This document shows positions 6,958 through 13,230 of a stretch of DNA of 13,230 nt, in pieces. Origin of the DNA: Bacteroidota bacterium (GTDB lineage Bacteria > Bacteroidota > Bacteroidia > Bacteroidales > CG2-30-32-10). Positions within the stretch are counted from its first letter, which is position 1, and each line of letters begins with the position of its first letter. The notes beneath the pieces were generated by a model. It saw only the letters and a program-made list of their open reading frames with translations, had not been told where the DNA came from and ran no database searches. The stretch lies in NCBI GenBank assembly GCA_013334735.1, contig JAAXXA010000015.1:1-13230 (forward strand), in the 5' to 3' direction. The translations under genes were made by a program, and so were the position numbers.

Positions 6958-8598
6958 ATGAAAACAACGAAATTATTAAAAGTCGCATATATTGGAATTG
7001 TTCTAAATTTAGCGCTGTTTATGAATGGCGCTTATGCGCAATGGACATACGAACAAAAATTTAATACTTTAACTGACGGCAATTTAAACGGACAGGATAG
7101 TTGGAGTGGTGGAGCGGGTGAAATTGTAGTCCAAACAACAACTAAATATGAAGGTGCAAAGGGAATTTCGCTAGCTGCAAGTGGGAGTACTTACGCTGTG
7201 CGAGATATTACAGAGGTTCAAACAGGCATTGTGTATGTAGCGATGAGGGCTGTGAATAATACTACCGGTGGGATTTATTTCTACTTATATCATGCAACAA
7301 CTAGCAACAATTGGGTGGCGATGGTCGGATTTCACGGAAATGGTTACATAATAAGTTATGACCAATCACTTGGAGCATATGTAAACATAGCTCCTTATGT
7401 CGCCGGTCAGTGGTATATTATGGCGATAGAAATTGATTGTCCCAACAGAAATCATCGTATCAAGGTTCATAATGGAACAGCTTGGTCTGCTTGGACTGCT
7501 TGGTTTCAAAATACTGTTGAAGCTAATCTTGGAGTTAATCGGATAGGTATGATATCTCAAGGACCCAGTGCAGGTTATATTGATTTTATTACCCCAACTG
7601 ACCCGATTATCGTCTCTCCTACCACTCAAACAAGTAATGTAACTTTTCAAAACATACAATCATGCGGTATGACTTTGGGCTGGACACGACCCGGCAGCGG
7701 AGGAGGGAGCAATTGCGCTGTATTTATGTATGCAGGTAGTACAGGAACATCAGCGCCTGCAGATGGAACGACCTATACTGCAAATACGGTTTTCGGAAGC
7801 AGTGGTTCGCAAATCGGTTCTACCGGCTGGTATTGTGTTTATAACGGCACAGGAACAAGTGTTGCAGTTAACGGTTTAACTGCCGGTACTACATATCGGG
7901 TTCATGTATGCGAATATAATGGTTCTGGCGGTTCGGAAAAATACCTTACCTCTGCTGCTACCGACAATCCGAAAAATCAGGCGACAACTACAATAAGTTA
8001 TGGCGCTGTAGGCAGCGGCAACCAAACAGTAAGCAGCGGCGCTACACCAAGCAGTATGGGTGTTACAGGGGCAACCGGCTCGGGTTCATTTAGCTACCAA
8101 TGGTATTCGCAAAACGGTATAGTTTCATGTCCAAGCGGATCAACCATCGGAGCTTGGACTACGTTAGGTTCATCAAACGGTGCGAATACAGCAACCTACT
8201 CTCCTGCAAGTGGTATAACCGCTTCTACAAGCTATGCGTGCTTTGTAACTCCCGGCGGTTCGCCTACCTGCGGCACAGCAACATGGGCAAGCAGTTGCAG
8301 ACTAGTTACTGTTACTACCCCCGCCAATGTAGACTGGAACAAAAGCAATGTGCAGGAGATTACTTTATCTGCAAATCGTTCCTTTACATTTACAAATGGC
8401 AAGAGTGGCGGTTTTTATACACTCATCATAAAGCAGGATGGTACTGGTGGCAGGACTGTTATCTGGCCTGAAGATGTGAAGTGGGCAGGAGGCACAGAGC
8501 CGGCATTTACTACTTCTGCAGGTGCCATTGACCTTGTAAAATTTGTATATGACGGAACCAATTATCTGATAAGCAGTTTAATGCTTGATATTAAGTAA
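6958..8598 (+). CDS. Secreted jellyroll protein with FN3-like and Ig-like domains and shared C-terminal module
   Basis: The frame also offers TTG at 6922 and ATG at 6937 and 6952. ATG 6958 is chosen because MKTTKLLKV aligns with the start of the 573 gene (MKTIELLKV); this gives 546 residues. The signal peptide ends GAYA before Q28. Residues ~28-215 are the same jellyroll-type domain as in the 573 gene (QWTYEQKFNTL, LNGQDSW, KYEGAKG, WYIMAIEID, GYIDFITP). Residues ~224-340 are FN3-like (STGWYCVYNGTGT, TTYRVHVCEYNG) and ~340-455 Ig-like (SYQWYSQNG, ATWASSC), both nearly matching the 5128 gene. The shared module occupies 457-546, ending LDIK. The protein therefore looks like a hybrid of its two relatives. 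No catalytic motif, lipobox or type IX C-terminal domain is visible. An extracellular binding role is inferred. Confidence 0.9.
   Translation: MKTTKLLKVAYIGIVLNLALFMNGAYAQWTYEQKFNTLTDGNLNGQDSWSGGAGEIVVQTTTKYEGAKGISLAASGSTYAVRDITEVQTGIVYVAMRAVNNTTGGIYFYLYHATTSNNWVAMVGFHGNGYIISYDQSLGAYVNIAPYVAGQWYIMAIEIDCPNRNHRIKVHNGTAWSAWTAWFQNTVEANLGVNRIGMISQGPSAGYIDFITPTDPIIVSPTTQTSNVTFQNIQSCGMTLGWTRPGSGGGSNCAVFMYAGSTGTSAPADGTTYTANTVFGSSGSQIGSTGWYCVYNGTGTSVAVNGLTAGTTYRVHVCEYNGSGGSEKYLTSAATDNPKNQATTTISYGAVGSGNQTVSSGATPSSMGVTGATGSGSFSYQWYSQNGIVSCPSGSTIGAWTTLGSSNGANTATYSPASGITASTSYACFVTPGGSPTCGTATWASSCRLVTVTTPANVDWNKSNVQEITLSANRSFTFTNGKSGGFYTLIIKQDGTGGRTVIWPEDVKWAGGTEPAFTTSAGAIDLVKFVYDGTNYLISSLMLDIK
7626..8310 (+). 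repeat. FN3-like plus Ig-like block, copy B
   Basis: Partner of the block at 5922-6597. Differences are mainly scattered substitutions and small in-frame length changes, such as the extra GSGG residues after WTRP and a missing residue pair near the SSGATPSSM segment. Confidence 0.8.
8326..8598 (+). repeat. Shared C-terminal module, copy 5
   Basis: Codes for residues 457-546 of the 6958 gene. It begins NVDWNKSNVQEITL and ends LMLDIK, like copy 2. All core motifs are intact. Confidence 0.9.
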
Positions 8599-8647
8599 CA
8601 TTAATAAAGAACAAAAAAATTATTAAATGTTTTAAAATGTTATCATT

Positions 8648-10837
8648 ATGGAAATAATAAATAACCAAATTAAAACTAAAACAACGAAAAAAATTATTTT
8701 CTTCGCTATTGGCGGACTGCTTGTTGGATTATCAGGAATTTTAAACCAAGCAATTGCTGGAGATCCCCCCACCACTCTGTATATCGGCTACCCGAGCGCC
8801 CAAAGTGGAAAATATGAATATTATATTATTAATAATAACGGTGATGCTGGAGTTTACGGTACAGAATGGAGATCCCAGAGTTTCACACCTGCGGTCAGCC
8901 ACCAAATCACAAGTGTTAAAATCAAAGCGTATAAAACAGGTAGTCCGGGAACTCTAACAGTGTTACTAAAAAATACTGACGGTAATGGAAAACCTACCGG
9001 CTCAGATTTAACAACCGGAACTATTGACGCTAATTCTTTTACGACTGCCTCAGCAGGAGATTGGTATGAAATAAGCTTAGCCACTTATAATCTATCAGCC
9101 AACACTAAATATGCTATAGTTCTCAAGGCTGTTGCAGGTGATGGTAGTAATTATGTTTACTGGAAACTTGCCTTAACCGGTGCTTATACCGGTGGGACAT
9201 ACCTTAATTCTTCAAATAGCGGGACGACATGGTCTGATAACACAAACATGGATGCCATGTTTGAAGAATGGGGAGTTCCCCTTGGTTTCATAAACCCCAC
9301 TAACTTTACCTACTCCGCTCCTTTCTTCTCCGCTATCAATAATAATGGTGAGGCGGTTACCATGTATAGGATTCAGCTCACTCTCTCTTCAGATGCAAGC
9401 TTCGCATCCCCTATTTGGGATTCAGGAAGTGGAGGTGTAAGCATGACCTCAACCGCCAACGCAACTCGCTGTCCGGATATTTTCTACAGTAGCTCAACAC
9501 TGTTGCAACCCGGAACAAACTATATCTGGAGGATACAATTCTACGGTTCAACATGGACTTGGGGTCCATGGTCTACCGAATCGGCTACGATCGGAATGTA
9601 TACCGGTGCTTTAACTGCCAGATTTTATTCCGGGGCAGGAGATGGAAGTGTTCATTATAGAACTGCTGACACTTGGGACGTTGCTCATGACGCCACAACT
9701 GGAAATGACGGCGCTAGCTATACAGGGACTACAGCACAAACACAGGTAGGACACGCAGGAAATGGTGACCATACCATAGGTAGAGCTTTTGTCCCAATCA
9801 ATACCGCAGGATTGCCAGATGCGGCAAGTATTTCAGCAGCTACATTATCTGTATATTTTGAGTTTACTCACGACCATTATTCTTATGACCGCCTTAATGA
9901 TGAAAATTGTTGGGTTGGACTTGTTCAAACAAACCAACCAAATGCAACATTATTGACGCTTGATGATTATAATAATTGTGGCGCAACCGATAATCCTTCA
10001 GAAGGTTCAGATACAAGATTAGACATCACGCCCATGCTTGACACCCCTGGTTATATGAGTTATCCTCTTAATGCCACTGGTCTGACTTGGATTAAAAAAA
10101 CAGCAGGAGACCCTTACACAATGTTTGGATTGAGAGGTGGGCACGATATTCTTGATATTAGCTATCCTCTTGCTGATAGTTATGAAATAGGTGGGTTTCG
10201 GACTTCCGAATACGCCAATACCACTTCTGACCCTTATTTGGAAGTAACTTATACAATCGCTTGCACCGCTCCTACCCTTACCACACAGGCAGTCAGTAAT
10301 ATTGCAATTGCAACCGCAACAGGGAATGGAACTGTAACAAGTGATGGTAATGCAACAATTACCGAACGAGGTGTCTGTTGGAATACATTAACAACTCCAA
10401 CCACTGCTAACAGTAAAGCGATTTCCACAGGAACCACAGGAACATTTACTTCTTCCATGACAGGTTTAGTTATGAGTACTCTTTATTATGTTAGGGCTTA
10501 TGCAATTAACTTTGTTGGAACAAGCTATGGAAATGAGGTAACATTTACTTCTACCACTCCTACTCCAGCCATAGTGGACTGGAATAACAGCAATGTGCAG
10601 GAAATTATTTTATCTGCCGATCGTTCTTTAACATTTGTAAATGGTAAGAGTGGCGGAGTTTATAGCCTCATTATAAAGCAAGATGATACAGGCGGATGGA
10701 CGATTATATGGCCTTCTTTTATGAGGTGGCCAGTCGGAGCAACTTCAACATTCATTACAGCTGCAAGTACCATTTACCTTGTGAAATTTGTATATGACGG
10801 AACAAATTATTTAGCTTATGCAATCGAACAATATTAA
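8648..10837 (+). CDS. Secreted multidomain protein: FN3-like with inserted module, DNRLRE-like, FN3, shared C-terminal module
   Basis: The 729-residue product has a signal peptide ending NQAIA (about residues 1-37). Its N-terminal extension before the hydrophobic core corresponds at DNA level to untranslated sequence before the 10914 gene. The FN3-like module begins GYPSAQSG (near residue 50) but is broken by ~160 residues (about 55-214) containing QSFTPAVSHQITSVKIKAYK, SPGTLTVLL, WYEISLATYNL and KYAIVLKAV. This resembles the choice-of-anchor-R type beta domain of bacterial exoproteins (identification from memory). FN3-like sequence resumes at INPTNFTYSAPFFSAINNNG and runs to ~320. A DNRLRE-like domain (ISAATLSVYF, FGLRGGHD, DPYLEVTYTI) spans ~321-537. 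An FN3 repeat (TERGVCWNT, YYVRAYAIN, SYGNEVTF) spans ~541-638, and the shared module 642-729, ending IEQY. No enzyme motif is recognised; an adhesin-like role is inferred. Confidence 0.9.
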   Translation: MEIINNQIKTKTTKKIIFFAIGGLLVGLSGILNQAIAGDPPTTLYIGYPSAQSGKYEYYIINNNGDAGVYGTEWRSQSFTPAVSHQITSVKIKAYKTGSPGTLTVLLKNTDGNGKPTGSDLTTGTIDANSFTTASAGDWYEISLATYNLSANTKYAIVLKAVAGDGSNYVYWKLALTGAYTGGTYLNSSNSGTTWSDNTNMDAMFEEWGVPLGFINPTNFTYSAPFFSAINNNGEAVTMYRIQLTLSSDASFASPIWDSGSGGVSMTSTANATRCPDIFYSSSTLLQPGTNYIWRIQFYGSTWTWGPWSTESATIGMYTGALTARFYSGAGDGSVHYRTADTWDVAHDATTGNDGASYTGTTAQTQVGHAGNGDHTIGRAFVPINTAGLPDAASISAATLSVYFEFTHDHYSYDRLNDENCWVGLVQTNQPNATLLTLDDYNNCGATDNPSEGSDTRLDITPMLDTPGYMSYPLNATGLTWIKKTAGDPYTMFGLRGGHDILDISYPLADSYEIGGFRTSEYANTTSDPYLEVTYTIACTAPTLTTQAVSNIAIATATGNGTVTSDGNATITERGVCWNTLTTPTTANSKAISTGTTGTFTSSMTGLVMSTLYYVRAYAINFVGTSYGNEVTFTSTTPTPAIVDWNNSNVQEIILSADRSLTFVNGKSGGVYSLIIKQDDTGGWTIIWPSFMRWPVGATSTFITAASTIYLVKFVYDGTNYLAYAIEQY
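8811..9290 (+). other. Inserted domain cassette within the FN3-like module
   Basis: Compared with the paralogues at 3065 and 10914, the sequence between GYPSAQSG and NPTNF contains about 480 extra bp, in frame. The insert is lower in GC (about 37% in one sampled 60-bp block) than the flanking FN3-like DNA (about 43-53%). Its product looks like one complete beta-rich domain. No terminal inverted repeats or target duplication were noticed. Confidence 0.7.
10571..10837 (+). repeat. Shared C-terminal module, copy 6
   Basis: Codes for residues 642-729 of the 8648 gene. It begins IVDWNNSNVQEIIL and has an altered middle (RWPVGATSTFIT in place of KWxxxxxPTL), with a tail ending AIEQY like copy 1 (GIYQY). 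Confidence 0.9.
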
Positions 10838-10869
10838 GTATTGTTTCAATTAATTGTTTTTTAAATTTA

Positions 10870-10877
10870 TAATTTTG
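10870..10877 (+). promoter_or_regulatory. Possible -7 element upstream of the 10914 gene
   Basis: TAATTTTG fits TAnnTTTG and lies 36 bp before the preferred ATG. TTG triplets at 10841 and 10854 are at poor spacing for a -33 element, and in A/T-rich DNA such octamers arise by chance. Confidence 0.3.
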
Positions 10878-10913
10878 AAAATAAAAAATAACCAAATTAA
10901 AACCAGATCTCTT

Positions 10914-13220
10914 ATGAAAAAAACTAGTTACTCAATATTTGCCGGATTATTTATCGTATTATCGGGAATTTTTCATCAGGCAATTGCAGGGGTACCTACT
11001 ACACTTTACGTCGGATACCCGAGCGCACAATCAGGTTCCGCCAATCCTACTAATTTCGCCTACTCCACTCCTTTCTTCTCCGCAATCAACAATAACGGAG
11101 AGGCAGTAAGCATGTACCAAATTCAACTTTCTCTTTCAACCGATGCTAGCTTTGCATCTCCTTTTTGGGATTCCGGAAGCGGAGGAGTTAGTATTACTTC
11201 AACAGCTAATTCTGCCCGCTGTCCGGATATTTTCTACGCTGGTTCAACCTTGCTGTCAACCGGAACAAATTACATCTGGCGGATACGATTTTATGGCTCT
11301 TCAGGTTGGGGGTCATGGTCAACAGAATCGGCTACTATCGGAATAAGAGCTACCCCTGCATCTACTCCTGAACTTTATTCAACATCCTTATTTAACGATG
11401 CGGCCTTAAAGGCTTATTATCGTCTTGAAAATCTTAATGACCAGAAAGGAAGTATAAATTTAACTAATTTGAATAGTGTCGCTTTTAATGCCGCTAAATT
11501 TAATAATGGAGCCGATTTCGGTTCTAATAACACTAATAAAGGTTTATATAATAATGGTAGTAGCCCTTTAACTGCAACACAAGCAAAAACTGCGGTAACA
11601 ATAAATGCATGGATAAAATTATCAACATTAAATACTGCCGGTGTGGTTGCGCTGTTTGAAGGTTATGATGGCAGCAAAAGAATTGTAATTACTTTAGAAG
11701 TAACTGCCGACAACAAAGTTAAATTCGGTATGTTTCCTAATAACCCCGGGTATGGGATGCAATTTGCCACTAGCACTACTTCATTAGCATTAGATACATG
11801 GTATATGGTAACAGGAACTAATAATGGTTCACAGCATGAAATATTTGTTAATGGAGTATCTGAAGCTACTCAAGCCTGGACATACCCCGGAGATTATAGT
11901 CTTAATCCAACGCCCGGGACAAATATTGGATCACAATATTTAGGTTTGGCTGGTCCTTACAACCCGTTGTCCGGAGTAATTGATGATGTTGCATTTTTTA
12001 GTAAAGCTTTATCCGCAACTGAAATATCTAATTTATATTATAATCCGGGCGGTTTAACTGCAAGATTTTATTCAGGACCCGTATATGGATTTGTTAATAA
12101 TTATACTTCTACTGATTGGAGTACTGTTCGCAATGCTTCAACCGGAGACGTTACAACTACAGCTTTTATGGCCGGTACAGAAAAATGGTATTGGTCAACA
12201 AATGTTTATTCTATTACAAGACAATTTTTCACTCCGAACACATCAGGTTTAACATCTTCAGCAATAATATCTGCCGCCTCTTTCAATATCTATCCAAGCG
12301 CGTATGACGGAACTCCAAATCCAATCGGAATGGTTAATCATTCAATTACTTCTACTACTACAGTTGCGGCAGGAGATTATGTCAACTGCGGAAGTCTGAA
12401 TTCCGCTACTGAAGGAACTAATGCCAGATTAAGCGTTACAGCGCCAGGCGCATGGTATTCTATGAATTTGAATGCAACAGGTATTAGTTGGATTTCTAAA
12501 ACGGGATTGACAAAATTAGGTTTCAGACAATCTAACGATTTAGATAATTCAGCTCCTGATAATACCAGGCATTATGTACCATACTGGGATACTTATAATA
12601 GTGCAAACGCTCCCTACCTATCCGTTACATATACAATTCCAACCCCTCCCTCCGTTACAACGCAAGCCGTGAGTAATATTGCTTCAACAACTGCTACCGG
12701 AAACGGAACTGTAACAAGCGAAGGCAGCTCCTCAATAACCGAGCGTGGTGTATGCTGGAATACTTCAACTGCTCCCACCACAGCTAACAGTAAAGCGATT
12801 TCTTCGGGAACTACCGGGGCATTTACTTCTTCAATGACCGGTTTAACCGGTGGTATCAATTATTATGTGAGGGCATATGCAATTAACTCAGTTGGGATAA
12901 GCTATGGAAATGAAGTAACATTTACTACTTCTTGTTCAAATTTCACAACAGTTAACTGGAACAATAGCAATGTGCAGGAAGTTACTTTAACCGCCTGTCG
13001 TTCTTTCACATTTGCCAACGGTAAGAGTGGCGGAGCATATAGCCTCATAATAAAGCAAGATGGCACAGGGGGCAGAGTTGTAACTTGGCCAGCAAATATA
13101 AAATGGGTTGACAGCTCAGAGCCAGCAATAGCGACCTCTCCCAATAAAATTAATATTATTAAATTTATATTTGACGGCACCAATTATTTAGAAACCGGAA
13201 GATCATTAAATATCTGGTGA
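10914..13220 (+). CDS. Secreted multidomain protein: FN3-like, LamG-like, DNRLRE-like, FN3, shared C-terminal module
   Basis: A TTG at 10854 is in frame, but ATG 10914 is preferred: MKKTSYSIFAGLF aligns with MEKITYSVFGGLF of the 3065 gene. The product is then 768 residues with a signal peptide ending HQAIA. Residues ~26-145 are the FN3-like module (GYPSAQSG, PFFSAINNNGEA, CPDIFYAGS). Residues ~146-378 are a LamG-like jellyroll (LKAYYRLENLNDQKG, VTINAWIKLS, TWYMVTGTNN, HEIFVNGVSEA, GVIDDVAFFSKALSATEI). In the 3065 and 8648 paralogues no LamG-like domain exists at this junction. Residues ~379-577 are DNRLRE-like (WISKTGLTKLGFRQSND, APYLSVTYTI), ~578-675 an FN3 repeat (TERGVCWNT, YYVRAYAIN), and 679-768 the shared module, ending LNIW. 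It is the longest complete family member here. No catalytic residues, lipobox or type IX C-terminal domain are seen. A surface or extracellular glycan- or protein-binding role is inferred. Confidence 0.9.
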   Translation: MKKTSYSIFAGLFIVLSGIFHQAIAGVPTTLYVGYPSAQSGSANPTNFAYSTPFFSAINNNGEAVSMYQIQLSLSTDASFASPFWDSGSGGVSITSTANSARCPDIFYAGSTLLSTGTNYIWRIRFYGSSGWGSWSTESATIGIRATPASTPELYSTSLFNDAALKAYYRLENLNDQKGSINLTNLNSVAFNAAKFNNGADFGSNNTNKGLYNNGSSPLTATQAKTAVTINAWIKLSTLNTAGVVALFEGYDGSKRIVITLEVTADNKVKFGMFPNNPGYGMQFATSTTSLALDTWYMVTGTNNGSQHEIFVNGVSEATQAWTYPGDYSLNPTPGTNIGSQYLGLAGPYNPLSGVIDDVAFFSKALSATEISNLYYNPGGLTARFYSGPVYGFVNNYTSTDWSTVRNASTGDVTTTAFMAGTEKWYWSTNVYSITRQFFTPNTSGLTSSAIISAASFNIYPSAYDGTPNPIGMVNHSITSTTTVAAGDYVNCGSLNSATEGTNARLSVTAPGAWYSMNLNATGISWISKTGLTKLGFRQSNDLDNSAPDNTRHYVPYWDTYNSANAPYLSVTYTIPTPPSVTTQAVSNIASTTATGNGTVTSEGSSSITERGVCWNTSTAPTTANSKAISSGTTGAFTSSMTGLTGGINYYVRAYAINSVGISYGNEVTFTTSCSNFTTVNWNNSNVQEVTLTACRSFTFANGKSGGAYSLIIKQDGTGGRVVTWPANIKWVDSSEPAIATSPNKINIIKFIFDGTNYLETGRSLNIW
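11348..12048 (+). other. Inserted LamG-like domain cassette
   Basis: The paralogues at 3065 and 8648 read directly from ATIGM-x-TG into ALTARFYSG. Here about 700 bp coding for one LamG-like jellyroll sit at exactly that junction, in frame, with a Thr/Pro/Ser-rich leader (ATPASTPE). GC is about 33% in one sampled 60-bp block, below the FN3-like DNA just upstream (about 45%). Confidence 0.75.
12948..13220 (+). repeat. Shared C-terminal module, copy 7
   Basis: Codes for residues 679-768 of the 10914 gene. It begins TVNWNNSNVQEVTL, carries the TACRS cysteine, and ends ETGRSLNIW, closest in its tail to copy 3. Confidence 0.9.
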
Positions 13221-13230
13221 TACTATACCA

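Noticed and set aside
8100..8471. Plus-strand open frame of 123 codons in another frame
   Set aside because: It is fully inside the 6958 gene, whose frame has clear domain homology.
8597..8631. Imperfect inverted repeat (AACATTAATAA ... TTATTAAATGTT) in the gap after the 6958 gene, a possible terminator
   Set aside because: The stem has a bulge and only one G:C pair and lies in A/T-rich DNA, so it is too weak to call.
10249..10458. Hydrophobic minus-strand open frame with a very similar partner at 12614-12859
   Set aside because: Both lie antisense to the homologous FN3 repeats of the 8648 and 10914 genes; their similarity follows from the sense-strand repeats, and neither has a start context or promoter.
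10847..10862. Palindrome CAATTAATTG followed by a T run after the 8648 gene
   Set aside because: The palindrome has no room for a loop of normal size and only two G:C pairs, so it is not a convincing terminator.
254..13220. Phage or tailocin locus, suggested by the tail-fibre-like C-terminal module
   Set aside because: No capsid, tail, baseplate, lysis or integrase genes are present, and six proteins carry Sec signal peptides, which phage structural proteins lack.

Overview
The window looks like a chromosomal segment of a Bacteroidota bacterium, probably an environmental or gut lineage. The reasons are AT-rich DNA, starts without Shine-Dalgarno sequences, promoter-like TAnnTTTG elements, a Bacteroidota-style XseA/XseB pair, and large secreted proteins built from FN3-like, Ig/PKD-like, LamG-like and DNRLRE-like modules. 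Everything convincing is on the + strand. I see no tRNA, rRNA, CRISPR array, transposase or integrase.

Layout: (1) 2-520, the 3' end of a secreted protein cut by the window edge; (2) 573-1523, a small secreted jellyroll protein; (3) 1588-2935, xseA and xseB (exonuclease VII), overlapping and preceded by their own promoter-like element; (4) 3065-13220, five more large secreted multidomain proteins in tandem. The seven secreted proteins have different N-terminal and central modules, but all end in the same C-terminal module of about 85-92 residues (consensus core VDWNxSNVQEITL ... FxNGKSGG ... LIIKQDxTGG ... WPxxxKW ... KFVYDGTNYL). No protein carries a recognisable type IX secretion C-terminal domain or a lipobox, so the shared module is the best candidate for what the family has in common: sorting, anchoring, assembly or binding. 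From memory it resembles a domain found at the ends of phage tail-fibre-like proteins.

The genes look like products of duplication and module shuffling. Genes at 3065, 8648 and 10914 share a signal peptide, a GC-richer FN3-like module and a DNRLRE-like module. The 8648 gene has an extra module of about 160 residues inserted in the FN3-like region, and the 10914 gene has a LamG-like module inserted between FN3-like and DNRLRE-like parts. The 6958 gene looks like a hybrid: its front half matches the 573 gene and its rear half matches the 5128 gene. The 5128 gene has four perfect 7-bp repeats in its signal-peptide region, a possible phase-variation switch. Together the set reads as a locus for diversifying surface or secreted adhesin-like proteins on a constant C-terminal module, with exonuclease VII genes embedded in it. 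Substrates and partners cannot be told from the sequence.
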